DNA of 6,353 bases, taken from the NCBI GenBank assembly GCA_031550755.1, contig JAVBOJ010000065.1, forward strand, positions 1 to 6,353, in the 5' to 3' direction. Source of the DNA: JAVBOJ01 sp031550755 (GTDB taxonomy: Bacteria > Bacillota > Clostridia > Oscillospirales > UBA929). Positions 1 to 3,904 of this stretch are shown here, one piece after another. Position 1 is the stretch's first letter, and every line of letters starts with the position of its first letter. Position numbers and translations under genes: made by a program. The notes below the pieces were generated by a model. It saw only the letters and a list, made by a program, of their open reading frames with translations. It was not told where the DNA came from and searched no databases.

Positions 1-430
1 TCGGCAAGCCCAGCCCGCAGCAGGCAATGGCCTCCCCCAGCCCGACTTGGAGCGTCAGCGCCGGATAGAGCGACCAGCCCGTCTCGGGCGCGGACACAAG
101 GATGATGATCGGCACGACCAGCGCGTTGAGAATCACCGGCGGCAGGGTGGCCAGCACGCGGTTTTTGCACCGGACGGTGAGCAGGCAGGCCAGCAGCGTA
201 GCCAGCGGCCCCAGCACGATATCCCATGGCCCGAGCCCGCCCAGCAGGTTGGACAGCAGACAGCCGACAAACAGACCCGGCGCGGTGGCCGGGAAGAAAA
301 ACGGCAGCACGCACAGCGCCTCGGACAGGCGGCATTGCCATGGCCCGAACGAGGTCATCCCAAAGACTAGCGTGAGGCCGGTATACAGTGCGCCGATCAG
401 GGCGGCTAGGGTGAGATCCTTTGTTTTCAT
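1..430 (-). CDS. queT: QueT family transporter, ECF S component for a queuosine precursor (partial, 3' end off window)
   Basis: Reading the minus strand from the ATG at 430 gives 143 codons without a stop before the window edge. The protein begins MKTKDLTLAALIGALYTGLT and is almost entirely hydrophobic. It carries the signature stretches of the QueT family (COG4708): CRLSEAL at residues 33-39, NLLGGLG at 61-67, LNAL at 101-104 and GLGEAI at 130-135. Family members are the membrane substrate-binding (S) subunits of energy-coupling-factor transporters thought to import preQ1 or a related queuosine precursor for tRNA modification. Full-length members are roughly 160-170 residues, so only the last 20-30 should be missing. 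The start is supported by AAGGAG 8 nt upstream of the ATG and a good promoter close behind it. It is divergent from the FliD-like gene. Family call is from recalled sequence patterns; the exact substrate is inference. Confidence 0.88.
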   Translation of the reverse strand, partial: MKTKDLTLAALIGALYTGLTLVFGMTSFGPWQCRLSEALCVLPFFFPATAPGLFVGCLLSNLLGGLGPWDIVLGPLATLLACLLTVRCKNRVLATLPPVILNALVVPIIILVSAPETGWSLYPALTLQVGLGEAIACCGLGLP

Positions 431-463
431 GGAAAAAACTCCTTCTCCGCAATTCCAACTGAG

Positions 464-492
464 AGTATATCACACGCGGACAGTCCGCGCAA
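464..492 (-). promoter_or_regulatory. Predicted sigma-A promoter of queT
   Basis: On the minus strand, TTGCGC (487-492) and TATACT (464-469) are separated by exactly 17 nt. Transcription would start about 25-28 nt upstream of the queT ATG, giving a short leader that holds the ribosome binding site and little else. The spacer contains a perfect palindrome, listed separately. Confidence 0.55.
475..489. promoter_or_regulatory. Perfect 7-1-7 palindrome within the queT promoter (candidate operator)
   Basis: CGCGGAC, one base, then GTCCGCG: a perfect hyphenated palindrome. It overlaps three bases of the predicted queT -35 hexamer and fills most of the -35/-10 spacer, the usual place for a repressor site. 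No known regulator is recognised from it. A chance GC-rich palindrome remains possible. Confidence 0.35.
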
Positions 493-516
493 CGAGAAAT
501 CGGATAAAATTGCCCA

Positions 517-548
517 TTGACAAACGCCGTTGGATTTGCTACTATAAT
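517..548 (+). promoter_or_regulatory. Predicted sigma-A promoter of the FliD-like gene
   Basis: A consensus -35, TTGACA, lies at 517-522. At 17 nt spacing there is TACTAT (540-545) preceded by TGC, an extended -10. The better-looking TATAAT at 543-548 would need a 20-nt spacer, so the extended element is the more likely -10. The promoter is back to back with the divergent queT promoter. Confidence 0.65.
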
Positions 549-588
549 TATGGGTATTTATACTCTTTATTCTAAAGGAGTGGTGCCT

Positions 589-1782
589 ATGGTAAATGGC
601 ATCAGCAATTTCTTCACCCAGAGCTACTTCGACCAGACGTACGCCAAGGTGCGCAGCGCCCTGTCCCCCGGCACCACAACGGCGCAAAAAAAGGCCAGCT
701 TGGCCTCTCTGATCGGGACCTCCGGCGCTTCCACCGCCCAAAGCGCCCTGCTCTCCATGAAAAAGACAGGCAGCACTCTACGCGCCTCCCTGTCCGGCCT
801 CACCGGCCTCGGCAGCAAATCGGTCTTTAAACAGACCGCCGTCGCGTCGGACAAGCCCGATATTCTGACCGTTTCATCCGACGCGTCCAAGCTGTCCCCC
901 TCCTTCAAACTCATGACGGTGGAGGTCAGCCGGCTGGCCACCAAGCAAGAGAACAGGGGGGGCTCTCTCTCCAGTACCGGGCGTGACCTCGCCGCGGGGC
1001 GCTATGACTTTGCGCTGGACCGCGGCGGCAAGAGCTATTATTTCTCCGCCGAGCTCCGCGCCGGCGACACGAACCTGTCTTCCCTGTCCAAAATGGCCGC
1101 CGCCGTCAACCAAAACGCCGCCGCCGGCGTGACCGCCTCGGTGGAGACCAAGGACGGCGCGTCCCGGCTCGTCCTCTCCTCACGCGATACCGGCGAGAAT
1201 AACGCCTTTGCCCTGCGCGATCTGGCGGGCGGGATGCTGATTTCTCAGACCGGCGCCAACCAGAACACCCTGCGCGCGCAGGATGCCGCCTATACGGTGG
1301 ACGGCGCGGCCAAAACGTCGGCCTCCAACACCGTCACGCTGGCGGCGGGGCTCTCGGCCACCTTCAAAAGCGCCGATACGCGGGGGGTGACTGTGTCGGC
1401 CTCGGCTGACGAAAACGCCGTTTTGTCGGCGGTAAAGGGCTTCGTCTCCGGCTTCAACGAAGGCCTGTCCCAGTCCACCCGGCTGTCGCGCGAGCTGTCC
1501 GCCCTGTCCAAGACTTACAGCCGGTCGCTTTCGGCGGTGGGCATTGATGTGGCTGCCAACGGTTCCCTGTCTGTGCGCGATTCCGCCGTCAAAAGCGCCC
1601 GGCAAAGCGGTGCGCTGCAAAGCTTGTTCACAAGCGGCGGCTCGACCGGGTTTGCCGCCCGGGTGCAAGCCAAGGCGCAGGCCGTCGAGCGCGCGCCGAT
1701 GCAGTTTCTGGATCAGTCCCTGAATACGTACGGCCAGAGCAATTCGCTGTTTATCGGTTTGTTGTTTTCCGGCAGTATTTGA
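589..1782 (+). CDS. Short orphan FliD-like (flagellar hook-associated protein 2 related) protein
   Basis: A 397-residue Ser/Ala-rich protein. Residues about 75-125 resemble the FliD N-terminal region (SPSFKLMTVEVSRLATKQ, like the FliD pattern of a T-x-V-x-x-L-A strand). Residues 160-215 (NLSSLSKMAAAVNQNAAAGV, then RLVLSSRDTGENNAFAL) and 229-290 (QDAAYTVDGAAKTSASNTVT, later VTVSASADENAVLSAVKGFV) match the FliD/FlgK-type D2-D3 pattern. Residues 308-338 (KTYSRSLSAVGIDVAANGSL) resemble the FliD C-terminal motif. The usual FliD is longer; here the C-terminal domain is shortened and I see no terminal coiled coil. The first 70 residues are not recognised. No signal peptide is visible. The start at 589 is chosen for AAAGGAG 8 nt upstream; an in-frame TTG at 517 is inside the promoter. 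No flagellar gene is nearby, so a flagellar role is not established. The relationship to FliD is an inference from sequence pattern. Confidence 0.7.
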   Translation: MVNGISNFFTQSYFDQTYAKVRSALSPGTTTAQKKASLASLIGTSGASTAQSALLSMKKTGSTLRASLSGLTGLGSKSVFKQTAVASDKPDILTVSSDASKLSPSFKLMTVEVSRLATKQENRGGSLSSTGRDLAAGRYDFALDRGGKSYYFSAELRAGDTNLSSLSKMAAAVNQNAAAGVTASVETKDGASRLVLSSRDTGENNAFALRDLAGGMLISQTGANQNTLRAQDAAYTVDGAAKTSASNTVTLAAGLSATFKSADTRGVTVSASADENAVLSAVKGFVSGFNEGLSQSTRLSRELSALSKTYSRSLSAVGIDVAANGSLSVRDSAVKSARQSGALQSLFTSGGSTGFAARVQAKAQAVERAPMQFLDQSLNTYGQSNSLFIGLLFSGSI

Positions 1783-1797
1783 CGCGTTTATCACCGG

Positions 1798-1835
1798 CGG
1801 CGGCTTCGGGTATCGAGGCCGCCGTTATCTATTTT
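1798..1835 (+). terminator. Rho-independent terminator after the FliD-like gene
   Basis: An 11-bp stem (1798-1808 with 1814-1824, including one G-T wobble) and a 5-nt loop GGTAT, followed by the T-rich stretch TTATCTATTTT. It lies 15 nt after the stop codon and separates this gene from the repressor gene. Confidence 0.85.
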
Positions 1836-1848
1836 CAGCCGACGCCGA

Positions 1849-1877
1849 TTGAAATCTGGCGCGAAGGGTGCTATAAT
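1849..1877 (+). promoter_or_regulatory. Predicted sigma-A promoter of the DtxR-family repressor gene
   Basis: TTGAAA (1849-1854), a 17-nt spacer, then TATAAT (1872-1877) preceded by TGC, an extended -10. This is close to the ideal sigma-A promoter. No GTTAG-N6-CTAAC inverted repeat is visible here, so the repressor probably does not control itself through that site. Confidence 0.8.
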
Positions 1878-1931
1878 AATGGAAAATCATGCCGTTTCGG
1901 CCCGTCGCGAGTTTGAACAGGAGGGTTTCCA

Positions 1932-2300
1932 ATGCAAATACGTTCATCGGCCGAGGATTATCTGGAGACAATCCTGCTGCTATCCAGAAAAACCGGCGTC
2001 GTCCGTTCCATCGATATCGTCGAGGAGATGGGGTTTTCCAAGCCCAGCGTCAGCGTGGCGATGAAAAAGCTCCGACAGAACGACCTCATCGATATGGACG
2101 CCGACGGCTTTATTAGGCTGACCGCAAAGGGTCAGGAGGCCGCCCGGCAGGTGTACGAGCGCCATTCCACCCTGTATGACTGGCTGGTCAGCATCGGGGT
2201 GAACCAGACCGTCGCGGCGGCGGACGCCTGTCGGATGGAGCATATTTTGAGCGAGGAGACCTTTCAAGCGATCAAAAAACAGTTTGACGCGGCCAAGTGA
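1932..2300 (+). CDS. Metal-dependent transcriptional repressor, DtxR/MntR family (probable iron sensor)
   Basis: A 122-residue DNA-binding repressor. Residues 5-65 form the family winged helix: SAEDYLETILLL at 6-17, recognition helix SKPSVSVAMKKL at 36-47, wing about 54-64. The dimerisation and metal-binding half follows (RHSTLYDWL at 77-85, DACRMEHILS at 98-107). By alignment to B. subtilis MntR, the metal ligands are D9, E12, H78, C100, E103 and H104; MntR has Glu where this protein has C100, while DtxR has Cys. The protein stops soon after this domain, without the C-terminal SH3-like domain of DtxR/IdeR. AGGAGGG 6 nt upstream fixes the start. When loaded with Fe(II) or Mn(II), such proteins bind inverted repeats and repress uptake genes. 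DtxR-like boxes precede feoA and feoB downstream, so iron control of the feo genes is the likely job. Family call is firm; metal choice is inference. Confidence 0.92.
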   Translation: MQIRSSAEDYLETILLLSRKTGVVRSIDIVEEMGFSKPSVSVAMKKLRQNDLIDMDADGFIRLTAKGQEAARQVYERHSTLYDWLVSIGVNQTVAAADACRMEHILSEETFQAIKKQFDAAK

Positions 2301-2326
2301 CAGGGGCGGCCATGGTTTTTTTGATA

Positions 2327-2355
2327 TTGTAACATTGTATTGGGTGTGGTATAAA
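2327..2355 (+). promoter_or_regulatory. Possible promoter at the start of the VanW-family gene
   Basis: TTGTAA (2327-2332), a 17-nt spacer and TATAAA (2350-2355) preceded by TGG form a plausible extended -10 promoter. Its transcripts would begin after the annotated ATG at 2357, so either the promoter is not real or the gene starts further downstream. A T7 run lies at 2316-2322, but I see no convincing stem before it that would make it a terminator for the repressor gene. Confidence 0.3.
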
Positions 2356-2356
2356 T

Positions 2357-3178
2357 ATGAAACATGATTTATCCAATAAACCTATAAACCGAAGCAAATT
2401 GAGACTGAAAATCGGCGGTACATACTTTACCTGCAAGAGATATATTCAATGGATTTTTGGCAATATGAAATTTGCAAGCAAAGTGATTGAAGAACTTCCC
2501 TTCATTTGTTTTTCTCACAAAACCCCCTTGCTTCGTAAGCTAAAAGATGTTGATATGCATTTGCAGTACAATAAAATTACAAATTTAAAGCTTGCCGTGC
2601 CCAACGTGAACAAAGTGACCATTCATCCAAGTCAAACGTTTTCATATTGGAAGTCTATCGGGAAACTCACAAAGCGAAAAGGATATCAAAAAGGGATGGT
2701 TCTGCAAAACGGAGGTTTTACAGCAGGAACAGGCGGAGGTTTGTGCCAGCTCTCAAATTTGATATATTGGATGACGATTCATACTCCCTTGACTATTGTC
2801 GAACGTCACAGGCATGGCTATGATGTTTTTCCTGATTCAAACCGAACACAACCATTCGGCAGTGGTGCGACTTGTTTGTACAATTATGGAGATTTAATGA
2901 TAAAAAACAATACAAATCAGTCATTTCAGCTTTTAATACGTGTTTCAGAAAACGATCTGGAGGGCGCTTGGTTGTCCGATGCGCCCATGCAATTAAATTA
3001 TGAGGTGTATGAGAAAGAACACATTATCCAACCTGAATTTTGGGGAGGATATACCAGGCACAATATAATTTTTAGAAAAGTATATGACAATGAGAAGCGA
3101 TTCATTGACGATGAATTTGTTGCAGAAAACCATGCAATCATGATGTATGCGCCGTTGCTTCCTGATCGTATCCAATAA
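2357..3178 (+). CDS. VanW family protein
   Basis: A 273-residue protein whose full length matches the VanW-like family I recall from Clostridia. Landmarks are RSKLRLKIGGTYFTCKRYI (12-30), HKTPLLRKLKDVDMHLQ (54-70), PSQTFSYWKSIGK (91-103), the core GTGGGLCQLSNLIYW (124-138), RHGYDVFPDSNRTQPFGSGA (152-171) and WGGYTRHN (229-236). The name comes from vanW of the vanB glycopeptide-resistance cluster, but the biochemical function is unknown and most family members occur outside resistance clusters, as here (no ligase, dehydrogenase or VanR/S in view). I see no signal peptide. Base composition stands out: lines I counted by hand are 27-45% GC, against about 63-70% in the flanking genes, which suggests recent transfer. 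The ATG at 2357 has no recognisable ribosome binding site; it is kept because the homologous sequence begins within the first dozen residues. It separates the repressor from the feo operon. Confidence 0.88.
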   Translation: MKHDLSNKPINRSKLRLKIGGTYFTCKRYIQWIFGNMKFASKVIEELPFICFSHKTPLLRKLKDVDMHLQYNKITNLKLAVPNVNKVTIHPSQTFSYWKSIGKLTKRKGYQKGMVLQNGGFTAGTGGGLCQLSNLIYWMTIHTPLTIVERHRHGYDVFPDSNRTQPFGSGATCLYNYGDLMIKNNTNQSFQLLIRVSENDLEGAWLSDAPMQLNYEVYEKEHIIQPEFWGGYTRHNIIFRKVYDNEKRFIDDEFVAENHAIMMYAPLLPDRIQ

Positions 3179-3245
3179 CCATTCCCCGTCCCGCGCACCT
3201 CACGCCACCCGAACAAAAATCCCGGCGGAAAATCTGAGAAACCTC

Positions 3246-3274
3246 TTGACAAGCCGCGCGGGATCTGGTAATCT
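3246..3274 (+). promoter_or_regulatory. Predicted sigma-A promoter of the feo operon
   Basis: A consensus -35, TTGACA (3246-3251), a 17-nt spacer, and the weak hexamer TAATCT (3269-3274) rescued by a preceding TGG extended -10. The predicted start of transcription is near 3281, inside the first inverted repeat, which places that repeat correctly for a repressor. Confidence 0.65.
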
Positions 3275-3277
3275 ATG

Positions 3278-3303
3278 TATTGGTTAGTGTCACCTAACCA
3301 ATA
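3278..3303. promoter_or_regulatory. Operator 1: perfect 10-6-10 inverted repeat, DtxR-type, at the feo transcription start
   Basis: TATTGGTTAG and its exact reverse complement CTAACCAATA flank six bases. The core GTTAG-N6-CTAAC (3283-3298) matches the TTAG-N6-CTAA frame contained in the DtxR/IdeR consensus box as I remember it. It begins 4 nt after the predicted -10 element, so bound repressor would block RNA polymerase. The DtxR-family gene upstream is the natural partner; this pairing is inference. Confidence 0.75.
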
Positions 3304-3315
3304 GTTTTGATTGGA

Positions 3316-3333
3316 AGTTAGCCTAGGCTTACT
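3316..3333. promoter_or_regulatory. Operator 2: imperfect 9-9 inverted repeat, DtxR-type, in the feoA leader
   Basis: AGTTAGCCT followed by AGGCTTACT is a palindrome with 8 of 9 pairs matching. It shares the GTTAG-N6-CTAAC frame (3317-3332) with one mismatch. Its centre is 34 bp from the centre of operator 1, about three helical turns, which would allow two repressor dimers to sit on a similar face. It matches about 13 of 19 positions of the DtxR box. Confidence 0.65.
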
Positions 3334-3356
3334 CGAAACATATGGGAGGAAGTATG

Positions 3357-3566
3357 ATGCCGTTAACCTTGGCAAGGGTGGGAGAGGAAAACTCCATCAA
3401 AAAGATCGGCGGCAAGCCCGAAACCCGGCAGTTCCTCGAGACCCTCGGCTTTGTTCCGGGCAGTCATGTCACCGTGATTACCGAAATCGCGGGCAATGTC
3501 ATCGTCAGTATCAAGGAGTCCCGCGTTGCCATCAGCCGCGAAATGGCCAGCAAAATCATGATATAA
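3357..3566 (+). CDS. feoA: Ferrous iron transport protein A (first copy)
   Basis: A 69-residue protein made of a single FeoA domain, an SH3-like beta barrel. It starts MPLTLARVGEENSIKKIGG and contains the family pattern: RQFLETLGFVPGSHVTVI (residues 25-42) and GNVIVSIKESRVAISREMAS (47-66). FeoA is a small cytoplasmic partner of the FeoB permease and is thought to aid Fe(II) uptake, possibly by contacting the FeoB G domain. ATG codons at 3354 and 3357 are adjacent; 3357 lies 7 nt from the GGGAGG at 3344-3349, better than the 4 nt for 3354. It is the first gene after the predicted iron-controlled promoter and is followed 26 nt later by a second feoA. A further in-frame ATG at 3342 precedes the ribosome binding site and is unlikely to be used. 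Confidence 0.92.
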   Translation: MPLTLARVGEENSIKKIGGKPETRQFLETLGFVPGSHVTVITEIAGNVIVSIKESRVAISREMASKIMI

Positions 3567-3592
3567 ACATACATCGGGAAGGGAGAAAACCC

Positions 3593-3817
3593 ATGCAGAC
3601 GACGCTGAAAGCCGTGAAGCCGGGCAACACCGTCAGGATCGTAAAAATCGGCGGCGAGGGCCCTGTCAAGCGCCGCATTATGGAAATGGGGATCACCAAG
3701 GGCGCGGAGGTTACGGTGCGCAAGGTCGCCCCGCTCGGCGACCCGATCGAGGTGACCGTCAGGGGCTATGAGCTGTCCCTGCGCAAGGCCGACGCCGAGC
3801 TCATCGAGGTGGAATAA
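3593..3817 (+). CDS. feoA: Ferrous iron transport protein A (second copy)
   Basis: A 74-residue single-domain FeoA protein: MQTTLKAVKPGNTVRIVKIG at the start, then the family core VKRRIMEMGITKGAEVTVRK (residues 25-44) and PLGDPIEVTVRGYELSLRKA (47-66). The L/MGI/L-x-x-G turn and the D-P-I/L-x-V strand are characteristic of FeoA. It is quite different in sequence from the first copy, so the pair is not a recent duplication; tandem divergent FeoA proteins before FeoB are common in Clostridia as I recall. The start is set by AAGGGAG 7 nt upstream. It probably shares a transcript with the first feoA. Its stop is followed by a terminator-like hairpin and a third operator before feoB, so it could be expressed more strongly than feoB. 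Confidence 0.92.
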   Translation: MQTTLKAVKPGNTVRIVKIGGEGPVKRRIMEMGITKGAEVTVRKVAPLGDPIEVTVRGYELSLRKADAELIEVE

Positions 3818-3821
3818 GCGA

Positions 3822-3849
3822 TTCAAACGGAGCCGCGTCTCCGTATTTT
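3822..3849 (+). promoter_or_regulatory. Weak possible promoter for feoB
   Basis: TTCAAA (3822-3827), a 16-nt spacer and TATTTT (3844-3849) each match the sigma-A consensus at four of six positions. The site overlaps the hairpin, so the T run may simply be terminator sequence. It is listed because the third operator would lie just downstream of its start, as at the feoA promoter. Confidence 0.2.
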
Positions 3850-3850
3850 T
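3827..3850 (+). terminator. Small terminator-like hairpin between feoA2 and feoB
   Basis: ACGGAG (3827-3832) pairs with CTCCGT (3839-3844) around the loop CCGCGT, and ATTTTT follows. The stem is only 6 bp, so it would be a leaky terminator or attenuator rather than a full stop. It begins 9 nt after the feoA2 stop codon. It could reduce read-through into feoB. Confidence 0.45.
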
Positions 3851-3860
3851 CGAGCCTTGT

Positions 3861-3876
3861 GTTAGTTGAAGCTAAC
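3861..3876. promoter_or_regulatory. Operator 3: GTTAG-N6-CTAAC inverted repeat before feoB
   Basis: GTTAG (3861-3865), TTGAAG, CTAAC (3872-3876): the same half-sites and the same 6-nt spacing as the operators before feoA. It lies after the hairpin and 28 nt before the feoB start codon. A repressor here could block a local promoter or act as a roadblock to transcription from the feoA promoter. DtxR-type assignment is from the motif; function is inference. Confidence 0.6.
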
Positions 3877-3904
3877 CATGGCGGTCGTTTCAGGAGGATG
3901 GAGT

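Noticed and set aside
47..575. Two plus-strand open frames (47-370 and 102-575)
   Set aside because: They lie opposite queT, have no recognisable domains or ribosome binding sites, and their translations are the Arg/Gln/His-rich type expected from the antisense of a GC-rich membrane-protein gene.
517..588. An upstream start for the FliD-like protein
   Set aside because: The TTG at 517 is the -35 hexamer of the predicted promoter, so it would not be in the transcript; the ATG at 589 has AAAGGAG at ideal spacing.
2357..3178. vanW as evidence of a glycopeptide-resistance cluster
   Set aside because: No vanH, vanB-type ligase, vanX or VanR/VanS genes are present, and VanW-family proteins are common outside resistance clusters.
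3179..3356. Riboswitch or small RNA in the feoA leader
   Set aside because: The region is accounted for by a promoter and two operators. The perfect inverted repeat could fold as RNA, but the shared frame with the third site before feoB points to a DNA operator.
2998..3375. A 125-codon minus-strand open frame across the end of vanW and the feo promoter
   Set aside because: It overlaps conserved VanW coding sequence and the feo promoter-operator region, and its translation resembles nothing I recognise.
3311..3592. A longer second FeoA starting far upstream and overlapping the first feoA
   Set aside because: The extension has no FeoA similarity and overlaps the first feoA in another frame; the ATG at 3593 has a strong ribosome binding site and gives a standard-length FeoA.
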